From Nonomuraea sp. SBT364 (GTDB lineage Bacteria > Actinomycetota > Actinomycetes > Streptosporangiales > Streptosporangiaceae), in NCBI RefSeq assembly GCF_001083785.1, contig NZ_LAVL01000018.1, positions 1 to 64,000 on the forward strand: DNA of 64,000 nt. Direction: 5' to 3'. A program made the position numbers and the translations under genes. Shown piece by piece: positions 38,122 to 46,785 of this stretch. The notes beneath the pieces were generated by a model. That model was not told the DNA's origin, made no database searches, and saw only the letters and a list, made by a program, of their open reading frames with translations. Within the stretch, counting starts at the first letter, position 1. Every line of letters begins with the position of its first letter.

Positions 38122-39662
38122 GCGAGCGACCTCATGAGGCGTCCGGTGAGGGTGTAAGCGGCGGCGACGGTGCCCCAGATCACCAGCGTGAGGAAGGTAA
38201 TGCGGGCGTCGAAGAGAGCGGCGGTGATCGCGATGGCCGCGAACCGCTCGCCGATGGGGAACACGATCATCTTACGGGCCCAGTGCACGGCGCGATACTT
38301 GCCGGCCTTGGTCCACATCTTGAGCAGCCCGCGGACGCCCTGGCTGCGCTCGACCTTGCGGCGCTCCAGCGCCTTGCGCAGATCGCGGTCGTCGGGCGCG
38401 TCGAGCGGCAGCATCGGGAGCTGCGCGGGCGGCTTGCGGCGGTTGGAGATGCCGAAGGAGAAGTCGAGCAGGTGGCGTACCGACTGCAGGCCGATCGCCG
38501 CCAGCGCGAAGATCCAGATCGTGTCGTCGCCGTGGCCCGCGACCACCCAGCCGATGGCCAGGCCGGCGAAGACGACGTACTCCTTGAACCGGTCGAAGGT
38601 GGCGTCGAGCCACGCCCCGAGCACCCCGAACTTGCGGGCGTAGCGGGCGACCTGGCCGTCGACGCAGTCGAAGACGAACGCGAAGTAGATCAGGATGCCG
38701 CCCGCGACCATCCCCACCCGGTCACCGGTGGCGAAGCAGGCGGCGGCGGCCACGCCGAGCGCGATCGAGATGAGCGTGACCTGGTTGGGCGTCAGCCCCC
38801 GGCGCGCCGCCCAGCGGGCGATGAAGCGGGAGTAGGTGGAGACGAAGTAGGTGGTGAAGAAGCCGTCGGCGCCCTTGACGGCGTTGTCCAGCCTGGCCCG
38901 GTCCTCGTCCATGCCGGTGATCTCGGAGCCGGCCTCGTTGACCTCCTCCTGCGTGGTGACGCGGCGGTAGAACAGGTCGCGGCGGCCCCGGATGCCGACC
39001 GAGACGCCCTTGCGCACCAGGCCGAACGCGATGAGCTGCACCAGGTCGTCGTCGGCGCCGAACGTGTCGGCCATCTCGGCCAGCTCGCGGCACGTCTCGG
39101 CGAGCACCGGGGCGTTGCGCGCGCTGATGTGCATGGGGCCGAGCAGCACCGCGTTGGGCCGGGTCACCTTGTGGGTGGCGGTGCCGATCGACACCACCCG
39201 GGATTTGCCGATGCGGGAGCGAACCGGGAGCCCTTCGACCCGGTTCATGCCGATCTCGGGCTCTGCCTCGTCGATCGGCACGGTCTCGGTGACCGTCTCC
39301 TCCTGCCCCTCGCCGGACTCCTCGCCGGAATCCTCGCCGTTCGTCAGGCGTGGCTCCTTGGCGACGAGCACCAGCGCGCCGCGCTTGGTCTTGGTGATCT
39401 GGTAGATCAGCTCGTCGTGCACGACCGAGTTTTCCGGGATGATGAACAGGCTTTCCGTCGCCGACTCGGCGACCTCGGCCAGTGCGCGCAGGGCGGCGGC
39501 CACGTCGCCTGACGCGATCGTGGCGGGCCGCGGGTCCATGGTGCGAAGCTGGCTGTGCAGCCGCTCGGCGACGGCGGGATTGCCGGGTAGCGCGGCGAGC
39601 CTCAGGCCGGTCGGAACGGTGTCGGGGCCGGGCGAAGAGCCCAGCAGGACCACGCGGGTCAT
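38118..39662 (-). CDS. CDP-alcohol phosphatidyltransferase with N-terminal domain
   Basis: A 514-residue protein. The N-terminal ~290 residues are soluble and unassigned (VVLLGSSPGPDTVP, RGALVLVAKEPRLT). The C-terminal part is a CDP-alcohol phosphatidyltransferase: DCVDGQVARYARKFG followed by LGAWLDATFDR matches DGx2ARx8Gx3Dx3D, the metal and CDP-binding signature. Several membrane helices follow. It joins a CDP-activated lipid to an alcohol, perhaps inositol phosphate or another polyol; the acceptor is unknown. ATG 39662 has AAAGGGAG directly ahead. Confidence 0.85.
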   Translation of the reverse strand: MTRVVLLGSSPGPDTVPTGLRLAALPGNPAVAERLHSQLRTMDPRPATIASGDVAAALRALAEVAESATESLFIIPENSVVHDELIYQITKTKRGALVLVAKEPRLTNGEDSGEESGEGQEETVTETVPIDEAEPEIGMNRVEGLPVRSRIGKSRVVSIGTATHKVTRPNAVLLGPMHISARNAPVLAETCRELAEMADTFGADDDLVQLIAFGLVRKGVSVGIRGRRDLFYRRVTTQEEVNEAGSEITGMDEDRARLDNAVKGADGFFTTYFVSTYSRFIARWAARRGLTPNQVTLISIALGVAAAACFATGDRVGMVAGGILIYFAFVFDCVDGQVARYARKFGVLGAWLDATFDRFKEYVVFAGLAIGWVVAGHGDDTIWIFALAAIGLQSVRHLLDFSFGISNRRKPPAQLPMLPLDAPDDRDLRKALERRKVERSQGVRGLLKMWTKAGKYRAVHWARKMIVFPIGERFAAIAITAALFDARITFLTLVIWGTVAAAYTLTGRLMRSLA

Positions 39663-39809
39663 GACTCCCTTTCGAGGCGGTTTCGGGGGGTTGAACATCG
39701 GGCAATGCGGGACAGGCGTCAAAGTGTAGTAAGGGTTCCTGAGCAACGCGTCACCGCCGCACGCCTGGAGCACGAAGTACCGACGCTTTCCCGGCCATAA
39801 GATGAGCGA

Positions 39810-40544
39810 GTGAGTCTCTACCGTGACGAGGGCGTGGTCCTGCGCACGCAAAAGCTCGGCGAAGCCGACCGCATCGTCACAATCCTGGCCAAGCGCACGG
39901 GCAAGGTGCGGGCCGTGGCCAAGGGGGTGCGCCGCACCACTTCGCGCTTCGGCGCCAGGCTGGAGCCGTTCACCCACGTCGACCTGCAGCTCCACACCGG
40001 CCGCACGCTCGACGTGGTCACCCAGGCCGAGACCATCAGGCCCTACGGCGAGACGCTCGCGGCCGACTACCCTCGCTACACCGCAGGCACCGCGATGCTG
40101 GAGACCGCCGACCGGCTCACCCACGGCGAGAAGGAGCCGGCGCTGCGCCAGTTCCTGCTGCTGGTGGGCGGGCTGCGCACGCTGGCCGACGGCGAGCACG
40201 AGGCCAGGCTGGTGCTCGACGCCTATTTCCTGCGCTCGCTGGCCGTCGCCGGCTACGCGCCCGCGCTGGAGACGTGCGCCAAGTGCCGGGCCCCGGCCGT
40301 CCGGGCGTTCGCCATCGTGGCGGGCGGCGTGGTGTGCGGAGCCTGCCAGCAGGCGGGCGCCGCCGTGCCCGCCGGCGAGACGATCGGGCTCATGACGGCG
40401 CTGCTGCGGGGCGACTGGGTCTCCGCCGACGCCTCCGAGCCGCGCCATCGCAGCGAGTGCAGCGGCCTGGTGGCCGCCTACCTGCAATGGCATCTGGAGC
40501 ACGGTATCCGCTCGCTGCGCCACGTAGAAAGAGAGCCCGCGTGA
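39810..40544 (+). CDS. recO: DNA repair protein RecO
   Basis: A 244-residue RecO, which loads RecA at single-strand gaps in the RecF pathway. The N-terminal OB fold has [20 protein letters not shown] and [21 protein letters not shown] zinc site is formed by ETCAKCRAP and [11 protein letters not shown] (~155-185). GTG 39810 is the start. It overlaps uppS by four bases, the usual actinobacterial recO-uppS arrangement. Confidence 0.96.
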   Translation: MSLYRDEGVVLRTQKLGEADRIVTILAKRTGKVRAVAKGVRRTTSRFGARLEPFTHVDLQLHTGRTLDVVTQAETIRPYGETLAADYPRYTAGTAMLETADRLTHGEKEPALRQFLLLVGGLRTLADGEHEARLVLDAYFLRSLAVAGYAPALETCAKCRAPAVRAFAIVAGGVVCGACQQAGAAVPAGETIGLMTALLRGDWVSADASEPRHRSECSGLVAAYLQWHLEHGIRSLRHVEREPA

Positions 40545-41314
40545 ATCCCCGCCCGCCGTCGCCGCATCCGTCCGGCGCGACGCCGCCGCCGATCCCGCGC
40601 GACCTGGTGCCCAGGCACGTCGCCATCGTCATGGACGGCAACGGCCGCTGGGCCAAGTCCCGCGGCCTGCCGCGCACGGAGGGGCACAAGGCGGGTGAGG
40701 CGTCGCTGTTCGACGTCATCGAGGGCGCCCTGGAGCTGGGCGTCCCCTACCTGAGCGCGTACGCCTTCTCCACGGAGAACTGGAAGCGCTCGCCCGAGGA
40801 GGTGCGCTTCCTCATGGGCTTCAACCGCGACGTGATCCGCCGCCGCCGCGACGAGCTCAACGCGATGGGCGTGCGGGTGCGCTGGGCCGGGCGGCCGGGC
40901 AGGCTGTGGAAGAGCGTGATCTCCGAGTTGCAGGCCGCCGAGGCGATGACCGAGCACAACCGCACGCTGACGCTGCAGTTCTGCGTCAACTACGGCGGCC
41001 AGGCCGAGATCGTCGAGGCGGCGGTCAAGCTGGCCGAGGACATCGCGGCCGGCCGGGTCAAGCCGTCGAAGGTCAACGAGAAGGTGTTCGCGCGCTACCT
41101 CGACGAGCCGGAGATCCCGGCGGTCGACCTGTTCGTGCGCTCGTCGGGGGAGCAGCGCTTCTCCAACTTCCTGCTGTGGCAGTCGGCCTATGCCGAGATG
41201 GTGTTCCTGGACCGGCTCTGGCCCGACTTCGACCGGCGCGACCTGTGGGAGGCGTGCGAGACCTACGCCAAGCGCGACCGCCGCTACGGCGGGGCGGTGC
41301 CCAACCAGGTCTGA
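40541..41314 (+). CDS. uppS: Isoprenyl transferase (undecaprenyl/decaprenyl diphosphate synthase)
   Basis: A 257-residue cis-prenyltransferase that builds the polyprenyl carrier lipid for cell-wall synthesis. [20 protein letters not shown] has the catalytic aspartate and the GNGRW motif. [19 protein letters not shown] and [20 protein letters not shown] (RSSGEQR) complete the signature. The GTG start overlaps the recO stop (GTGA). Ribosome coupling to recO is likely. Confidence 0.96.
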   Translation: MNPRPPSPHPSGATPPPIPRDLVPRHVAIVMDGNGRWAKSRGLPRTEGHKAGEASLFDVIEGALELGVPYLSAYAFSTENWKRSPEEVRFLMGFNRDVIRRRRDELNAMGVRVRWAGRPGRLWKSVISELQAAEAMTEHNRTLTLQFCVNYGGQAEIVEAAVKLAEDIAAGRVKPSKVNEKVFARYLDEPEIPAVDLFVRSSGEQRFSNFLLWQSAYAEMVFLDRLWPDFDRRDLWEACETYAKRDRRYGGAVPNQV

Positions 41315-41343
41315 GCGGCCCCCGGCGCGGGCAACGTCAGAGC

Positions 41344-41835
41344 ATGTGGCGACTGATCTGGAACACCGGCCTGGTCATCGCGCTCTACTACCTCGTGCCG
41401 CTGGAGGCGGGCGTGCCCGTATGGCTGAGGTGGGCGCGCGCGGCGGTGTTCGCGGCCGGGGTGGCGCTCGTCGTGTGGAGCGTCGCCCGCGCGATCCGGC
41501 GGCAGGCGACGGCCGAGCCCGGCACCCTGCCCGCGACCGGTCTCGCGTCGGTGACCGTGGTAGGCGTGGTCCTGTTCGCCCTGGCCGACTACGGGGTGGC
41601 CGTCTGGGGTGAGGGCGAGTTCGCCGGGCTGCGGACGCGCACCGACGCCCTCTACTTCGCCGTCTCGACGCTGGCCACCGTCGGCTTCGGCGACGTCCAC
41701 GCGCAGGGGCAGGTGGCCAGGACGCTGGTGCTGGCGCAGATGGTGTTCAACCTGGTCGTCCTCGCCACCGCCGCGGGCCTGCTGACGCGCCGCGTCAGGG
41801 AGCGCACGGCGGGACGCGGGGGAGCGGGCCGGTAG
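41344..41835 (+). CDS. Two-helix ion channel (Ion_trans_2, potassium-type)
   Basis: A 163-residue membrane protein. Two N-terminal helices (NTGLVIALYYLVPL; AAVFAAGVALVVWSV) precede a channel domain: helix TGLASVTVVGVVLFALADYG, pore helix DALYFAVSTLATVGFGD with the selectivity filter TVGFGD, and a last helix VLAQMVFNLVVLATAAGLL. It is a simple K+ channel-like subunit. It lies 29 bases after uppS. Confidence 0.88.
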   Translation: MWRLIWNTGLVIALYYLVPLEAGVPVWLRWARAAVFAAGVALVVWSVARAIRRQATAEPGTLPATGLASVTVVGVVLFALADYGVAVWGEGEFAGLRTRTDALYFAVSTLATVGFGDVHAQGQVARTLVLAQMVFNLVVLATAAGLLTRRVRERTAGRGGAGR

Positions 41836-41842
41836 GACCGGG

Positions 41843-43222
41843 TCAGCCGATCGCCGTGGCGAGGCGGCGGACGGCTTCGGGGAGGTCGGCCGGGCTCGGG
41901 GCGGCGGCGAAGGCGAGGCGCAGGTACGGGCCCGGGGGTTCGGCCGGGAAGTAGCGGGTGCCGGCGTCCACCGCGACGCCGTGGGCGCGGGCGGCGTCGG
42001 CGAGCGTGGTGTCCTGGACGCCGTCGGGCAGGCGGACCCACAGGTGCAGGCCGCCGGCCGGGTGCCGGGTGACGGTCCAGTGGGGCAGGTCGCGGGCGAG
42101 CGCGGCGGTGAGCAGGGCGCAGCGCTCACGCAGGGCGGCCGACAGCGTCCGCAGGTGGCGGTCCCAGGCCGGGGTGGTGAGCAGCTCGACGGCGGCCTCC
42201 TGGAGCGGCCTGGCGGTGAAGAAGTCGTCGACGAAGCGCATCCCCCACAGCCGCCGCATGACGGGGCCGCGGGCGATCAGGGCGCCGATGCGCAGGCTGG
42301 GGGAGGCGGGCTTGGTCAGCGAGGTGAGGTGGATGACGGTGCCGTCGCGGTCGTCGGCGGCCAGGGGGCGCGGCAGCGGGCCGCCGTGGCCGAGGTGGCG
42401 GGCGAAGTCGTCCTCGACGAGGAAGGCGCCGGCCGCCCTGGCCACCTCCACCACCTGCTCACGCCTGCCCGGGGCGAGGACCGTACCGGTCGGGTTGTGG
42501 AAGGTGGGCTGGCAGTAGAGCAGGCGCGCGCCGGTCATGGCGAAGGCGTCGGCGAGCAGGTCGGGGCGGATGCCGTCGGCGTCCATCGGCACGGGCAGCG
42601 GGCGCAGGCCGGCGGCGCGGGCGGCGGCCAGCGCGCCCGGGTAGGTGGGCGACTCCATGAGGACCGGCCCGCCGGGCGCGACGATGGCCCTGAACAGCAT
42701 CGACAGCGCCCCCTGCCCGCCGCCGGTGACGAGCACGTCGTCGGGGCCCACCGAGCCGCCGGCCTGGCGGGCGAAGAGCGCGCGCAGCGGCGCGAGACCG
42801 GCCGTCGGGGCCCGGTGCCAGGCGCCGGGGCGGCGGGCGGCGCGGGCCAGCGCGGCGGCCAGCGCCCGGGTGGGCTGGAGCGACTCGTGCGGGTAGCCGC
42901 CCGACAGGGCGATCGCGCCGTCCGGCAGCGGGATCGGCGGCTCGGCCGAGGCGTCGCGCCCGGTGAGAGCCACCGCCTGCCAGGAGGTGTCGGCCGAGCC
43001 CCCGGGACCGGAGGGACGGGCGGCCACGAAGGTGCCGCTGCCCGGCCGGGTGATCACCGCGCCTTCGGCGGCGAGCCGGGCGATCGCGCGGGACACGGTG
43101 GCGGGCCCGACGCGGTGCCGGCCGGTCAGCTCGCGGCTGCTCGGCAGGCGGTCGCCGGGCGCGAGGCCGGCGATCAGCCTCCGGAGAGCCGAAACCATCT
43201 CAGAAGTGCTACTGTCGGACAT
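41843..43222 (-). CDS. MocR-type regulator (GntR HTH + aminotransferase-like domain)
   Basis: A 459-residue PLP-binding regulator. The GntR HTH (residues ~10-70) reads LAPGDRLPSSRELTGRHRVG and TVSRAIARLAAEGAVI. The class-I aminotransferase-like domain has VLVTGGGQGALSMLFRAIVA, YCQPTFHNPTGTVLAPGRRE, VEDDFARHLG and HLTSLTKPASPSLRIG with the putative PLP lysine. Such regulators usually sense PLP or amino compounds and control a divergent gene. Its ATG at 43222 overlaps the ATG of the divergent aminotransferase, so any transcript must be leaderless or the start lies downstream. Confidence 0.88.
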   Translation of the reverse strand: MSDSSTSEMVSALRRLIAGLAPGDRLPSSRELTGRHRVGPATVSRAIARLAAEGAVITRPGSGTFVAARPSGPGGSADTSWQAVALTGRDASAEPPIPLPDGAIALSGGYPHESLQPTRALAAALARAARRPGAWHRAPTAGLAPLRALFARQAGGSVGPDDVLVTGGGQGALSMLFRAIVAPGGPVLMESPTYPGALAAARAAGLRPLPVPMDADGIRPDLLADAFAMTGARLLYCQPTFHNPTGTVLAPGRREQVVEVARAAGAFLVEDDFARHLGHGGPLPRPLAADDRDGTVIHLTSLTKPASPSLRIGALIARGPVMRRLWGMRFVDDFFTARPLQEAAVELLTTPAWDRHLRTLSAALRERCALLTAALARDLPHWTVTRHPAGGLHLWVRLPDGVQDTTLADAARAHGVAVDAGTRYFPAEPPGPYLRLAFAAAPSPADLPEAVRRLATAIG

Positions 43223-43245
43223 GAAGGACAAGAGTAACGCTTCTG
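43201..43245. promoter_or_regulatory. Inverted repeat across the two divergent start codons
   Basis: CAGAAGTGCTACT (43201-43213) and AGTAACGCTTCTG (43233-43245) are complementary at 11 of 13 positions. The centre is at 43223, on the overlapping ATG codons. This is the likely MocR operator, embedded in the coding starts of both genes. Confidence 0.65.
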
Positions 43246-44438
43246 AGTTCAGCGAGGAAACGCTTCTGGCCCTGCGGGCCGACACACCGGGGTGCGAGCA
43301 GGTCACGCACTTCAACAACGCCGGATGCGGCCTGCTGGCCACGCCCGTGCTGACGGCCATGGTCGACCACCTGCGCCTGGAGGCGGGCATCGGCGGCTAC
43401 GAGGCCTCGGCCGCCCGCGCCGAGCAGGTGCGCGGCTTCTACACCGAGATCGCCGCGCTGATCAACTGCGCGCCCGGCAACGTCGCCTTCGCCACCAGCG
43501 CCACCCACGCCTACGCCACGGCGCTCTCGGCGATCCCGTTCGAGCCGGGCGACGTCATCCTGACCACCCGCAACGACTTCATCTCCAACCAGATCGCCTT
43601 CCTGTCCCTGCGCAAGCGGTACGGGGTCCGCGTCGTGCACGCGCCCGACACGCCGGAGGGCGGGGTGGACGTGCCGGCGATGGCCGCGCTCATGCGCGAG
43701 CTCCGGCCCCGGCTGGTCAGCGCCACCCACATCCCCACCAACTCCGGCCTGGTGCAGCCGGTCGCCGAGATCGGCGCGCACTGCCGCGAGCTGGACCTGC
43801 TCTACCTGGTCGACGCCTGCCAGTCCGTCGGCCAGTACCCGGTCGACGTGGCGGAGATCGGCTGCGACCTGCTCACCGCCACCTGCCGCAAGTTCCTGCG
43901 CGGCCCGCGCGGCTCGGGCTTCCTGTACGTGTCCGACCGCGTGCTGCGGGCCGGCTACGAGCCGCTGTTCATCGACATGTACGGCGCCCGCTGGGCCGCG
44001 CCGGACCGCTACGAGCCGGTCGGTACGGCGGCCAGGTTCGAGGACTGGGAGTTCCCGTACGCCACGGTCCTGGGCTCGGCGGCGGCCGTGGCCTACGCCC
44101 GCGAGGTCGGGATGGCGGCGATCGCCCGGCGCACCCCGGCCCTGGCGGCTCGGCTGCGCGACCGGCTGGCCGTGATCCCCGGCGTGCGCGTGCTCGACCG
44201 GGGCCCGCAGCTCGGGGGGCTGGTCACGTTCGGCATCAAGGGGTGGGAGGCGCAGCCGTTCAAGGCGGCGATGGACGCGCGCGGCATCAACTCGGCGCTC
44301 AGCTTCCGGGAGTTCGCCCAGTTCGACTTCACGGACAAGGACGTCGAGTGGTGCCTGCGGCTGTCGCCGCACTACTACAACACCGAGGAGGAGGTGGCCC
44401 GGGTGGCGGACGCCGTGGCCGAGCTCGCCCGCGCCTGA
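43221..44438 (+). CDS. Class-V aminotransferase-fold PLP enzyme
   Basis: A 405-residue PLP enzyme of the cysteine desulfurase/isopenicillin-epimerase type. THFNNAGCGLLATPVL near residue 31 is the typical start. VAFATSATHAYATAL is followed by THIPTNSGLVQPVAEIG, LVDACQSVGQYPVDV (PLP aspartate) and TATCRKFLRGPRGSGFLYV with the Schiff-base lysine. The reaction is uncertain; the divergent MocR suggests it acts on an amino acid. ATG 43221 overlaps the MocR ATG by two bases and no ribosome site lies before it. Confidence 0.88.
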   Translation: MKDKSNASEFSEETLLALRADTPGCEQVTHFNNAGCGLLATPVLTAMVDHLRLEAGIGGYEASAARAEQVRGFYTEIAALINCAPGNVAFATSATHAYATALSAIPFEPGDVILTTRNDFISNQIAFLSLRKRYGVRVVHAPDTPEGGVDVPAMAALMRELRPRLVSATHIPTNSGLVQPVAEIGAHCRELDLLYLVDACQSVGQYPVDVAEIGCDLLTATCRKFLRGPRGSGFLYVSDRVLRAGYEPLFIDMYGARWAAPDRYEPVGTAARFEDWEFPYATVLGSAAAVAYAREVGMAAIARRTPALAARLRDRLAVIPGVRVLDRGPQLGGLVTFGIKGWEAQPFKAAMDARGINSALSFREFAQFDFTDKDVEWCLRLSPHYYNTEEEVARVADAVAELARA

Positions 44439-44439
44439 G

Positions 44440-44464
44440 GGGGCCGAAAAGAGGTTGCGGCCCC
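44440..44464 (+). terminator. Weak terminator-like hairpin
   Basis: A 7-bp stem (GGGGCCG 44440-44446 with CGGCCCC 44458-44464) and an 11-base loop, directly after the aminotransferase stop. No U-run. Confidence 0.55.
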
Positions 44465-44497
44465 GGATTCGGGCGCGGGACGCTTCGCTGTGTGAAG

Positions 44498-45382
44498 ATG
44501 CACGCCGGCCAGCTGATGGTGACACCCGAGACGGTCCGCGCGCTGGTGGACGAGCAGTTCCCGGAGTGGCGGGGGCTGCCCGTCGAGAGCGTCGCCGGCC
44601 AGGGCACGGTCAACGCCATCTTCCGCGTCGGCGACCGGCTCGCCGCCCGTTTCCCGCTGCAGCCAGGCGACGTCGAGGCGACGCGGCGCGGGCTCCGGGC
44701 GGAAGCCCGCGCGGCCGGCGAGCTGGCCGGGCGCACGCGGTTCCGCACGCCCGAGCCGGTCGCGCTCGGCGAGCCGGGGGCGGGCTACCCGCTCCCGTGG
44801 TCGGTGCAGACGTGGCTGCCCGGTGTCGTGGCCACGGACGACGACCCGGGCGAATCGGTCGCGTTCGCGCACGACCTGGCCGCGCTCATCCACGACCTGC
44901 GCGCCGTCGGCACCCGGGGCCGCACCTTCACCGGCTCGGGCCGAGGCGGCGACCTGCGGGCCCATGACGAGTGGATGGAAACCTGCTTCGGGCACAGCGC
45001 GGGGCTCCTGGACGTCCCCCGGCTGCGCCGGCTGTGGGCCCGCCTGCGGACGCTGCCCCGGGGCGGCGCCGACGTCATGAACCACGGCGACCTGATCCCC
45101 GGCAACGTGCTCGTCTCCGGCGGGCGGCTGGCCGGGGTCCTCGACGTCGGCGGCTTCGGACCGGCCGACCCGGCGCTGGATCTCGTGAGCGCGTGGCACC
45201 TGCTGGAGGCGGGGCCGCGCAAGGCGTTCCGCGACGAGCTCGGCTGCGACGACCTCGAATGGGAGCGCGGCCGGGCGTGGGCCTTCCAGCAGGCCATGGG
45301 CCTGGTCTGGTACTACGCGGAGAGCAACCCGGCCATGAGCCGGATGGGCCGGCGCACCCTGGAGCGTGTCGTGGCCGGTTGA
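44498..45382 (+). CDS. Aminoglycoside phosphotransferase (APH) family kinase
   Basis: A 294-residue APH-fold kinase. VNAIFRVGDRLAARFPLQPG carries the ATP-binding strands, DVMNHGDLIPGNVLVSGGRL is the catalytic HGDxxPGN loop and GVLDVGGFGPADPALDLVSA the magnesium site (usually DFG/DWE). The substrate is not predictable; many such genes phosphorylate sugars or small metabolites rather than antibiotics. ATG 44498 or the GTG six bases upstream may be the start. Confidence 0.88.
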   Translation: MHAGQLMVTPETVRALVDEQFPEWRGLPVESVAGQGTVNAIFRVGDRLAARFPLQPGDVEATRRGLRAEARAAGELAGRTRFRTPEPVALGEPGAGYPLPWSVQTWLPGVVATDDDPGESVAFAHDLAALIHDLRAVGTRGRTFTGSGRGGDLRAHDEWMETCFGHSAGLLDVPRLRRLWARLRTLPRGGADVMNHGDLIPGNVLVSGGRLAGVLDVGGFGPADPALDLVSAWHLLEAGPRKAFRDELGCDDLEWERGRAWAFQQAMGLVWYYAESNPAMSRMGRRTLERVVAG

Positions 45383-45390
45383 CCGGCGCG

Positions 45391-46098
45391 CTAGCGGCGC
45401 ACCATCTCGGTGATCCAGATGGGCGCGAACGGGGACGTGCAGCCGGGGGAGGTCGGATAGTCCTTGAGCACCTCCAGGCGCTCACCGATGTCGATCGCGC
45501 GGGCGCGGTGCTCGGCGTGGTCGATCCCGATCTGGGCCAGGCAGTGGTTCATCGCCCACTGCAGGCGGTCCGGCGCGTCCTTCATCTCGGCCTCGATGAC
45601 GTCGAGCAGCCCCGGGAGGTCGAGGCCCGCGGGTTTCTTCGCCACGCGCTCGGTGGTCAGCGCCCAGCCGGCGGAGGCCACCACCGGGTCCGGATCGGCG
45701 AACCAGGCCAGGCGCAGCTCCTCGGCGTGCGGGCTCTTCTTCACCACGTAGTTCACCAGCCAGTCGTGCACCTTGGGGGTGCCCGCCTGGCGGATCATCA
45801 GGTCCAGCTCGTCACGGCCGAACGCCTTCGGGCGGCAGATCAGGAGCGCCAGCAGTTTCGCCGCGGTGTCGCCGGTCTCCCAGAGGCGGAGCGCGAGCTC
45901 GTGCTGCGTCTTCAGCCTTTTCGCGACCGCGCGCAGCTTGCCGAGATTGACGCCGTGGTCGTCGCCGTGCTTCTCGTTCACCTGGCGTGCCTTCGGGTCC
46001 TCGAGCGCGGCCAGCTCGGCCATCACCCCGGCCACCGTCTGGGCCATAGTCTGGGCCACGGTCTGGGCCACAGTCTCGGTCGGCGTCGTCGCGGTCAC
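45391..46098 (-). CDS. DNA alkylation repair protein (AlkD-like HEAT-repeat)
   Basis: A 235-residue helical repeat protein similar to AlkC/AlkD-type DNA glycosylases. It contains NLGKLRAVAKRLKTQHELAL, then LWETGDTAAKLLALLICRPK, LVNYVVKKSPHAEELRLAWF and VASAGWALTTERVAKK, and ends with MNHCLAQIGIDHAEH. AlkD proteins remove alkylated purines. The N-terminus carries a short repetitive segment (AQTVAQTMAQTVAG) encoded by 12-base repeats. Confidence 0.8.
   Translation of the reverse strand: MTATTPTETVAQTVAQTMAQTVAGVMAELAALEDPKARQVNEKHGDDHGVNLGKLRAVAKRLKTQHELALRLWETGDTAAKLLALLICRPKAFGRDELDLMIRQAGTPKVHDWLVNYVVKKSPHAEELRLAWFADPDPVVASAGWALTTERVAKKPAGLDLPGLLDVIEAEMKDAPDRLQWAMNHCLAQIGIDHAEHRARAIDIGERLEVLKDYPTSPGCTSPFAPIWITEMVRR
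46031..46078. repeat. Four 12-bp tandem repeats inside the AlkD-like gene
   Basis: Four consecutive units of GCCACNGTCTGG type at 46031, 46043, 46055 and 46067, with one or two changes each. They encode the AQT-V/M repeat near the protein N-terminus and do not change frame when copies vary. Confidence 0.9.
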
Positions 46099-46165
46099 CT
46101 CGGCCTCCTGTCTCCGGTCGCGTGCGGATTCAGCCTACGACGGAAGCGGGCGGCCCGGGACCTGC

Positions 46166-46714
46166 TCAGCCGCGGCGGCGGGCCCGGTAGGCGGCCACGT
46201 GCATGCGGTTACCGCAGGTCCGGCTGTCGCAGTAGACGCGCGACCGGTTGCGTGACTCGTCCACGAAGACGTGCTCGCAGTCGGGCGCCGAGCAGGTGCG
46301 CAACCGCTCGTGCTCGCCCTCGACGAGCAGGTGCGCCAGGGCCACCCCGCAGTCGGCCGCCAGGTGCTCGGCGAGGGTCGCGTCGGGCGCGAAGTAGTGC
46401 ACGTGCAGCGGATGCCCGTCGTGCTCGGTCAGCCGGGGCGTGATCCTGGTCTCGGACAGCAGCGAGTTGAGGGTGCGGACGGCCGACGGCTGGTCGGGGG
46501 CGACGAAGACGCGGTGGAACGCCTCCCGTACGATGCGTACCTGTCCGAGGTCGCGCGGGGTGAGGGTGCTGATGCCGCTGACCTCACGGGATTCGACGAA
46601 GGACTGCAGATCGGCCAGGGTCGCCAGACCGTCGTCCCCTCCGGTGGAGGGGGAGGTGTTGATCAGCTCGACGACGGTGGCCAGCGCATGCACCATGTCA
46701 TGGCCAAACGGCAT
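46166..46714 (-). CDS. CGNR zinc-finger (ABATE) protein
   Basis: A 182-residue protein. The N-terminal ABATE-type domain (LATVVELINTSPSTGG...DLQSFV) is followed by a C-terminal zinc finger with cysteines in RTCSAPDCEHVFVDE and VYCDSRTCGNRMHVAAYRAR, matching CGNR zinc-finger proteins thought to be transcriptional regulators, possibly stress-related. It is divergent from the EamA exporter, which it may control. Confidence 0.9.
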   Translation of the reverse strand: MPFGHDMVHALATVVELINTSPSTGGDDGLATLADLQSFVESREVSGISTLTPRDLGQVRIVREAFHRVFVAPDQPSAVRTLNSLLSETRITPRLTEHDGHPLHVHYFAPDATLAEHLAADCGVALAHLLVEGEHERLRTCSAPDCEHVFVDESRNRSRVYCDSRTCGNRMHVAAYRARRRG

Positions 46715-46785
46715 ATTGACTCCTGTCCGGACCGGGTTCTAGCGTGGTCGCAGCGTATCTCTCCCACGGGGGGTCGGGGGTTTCG

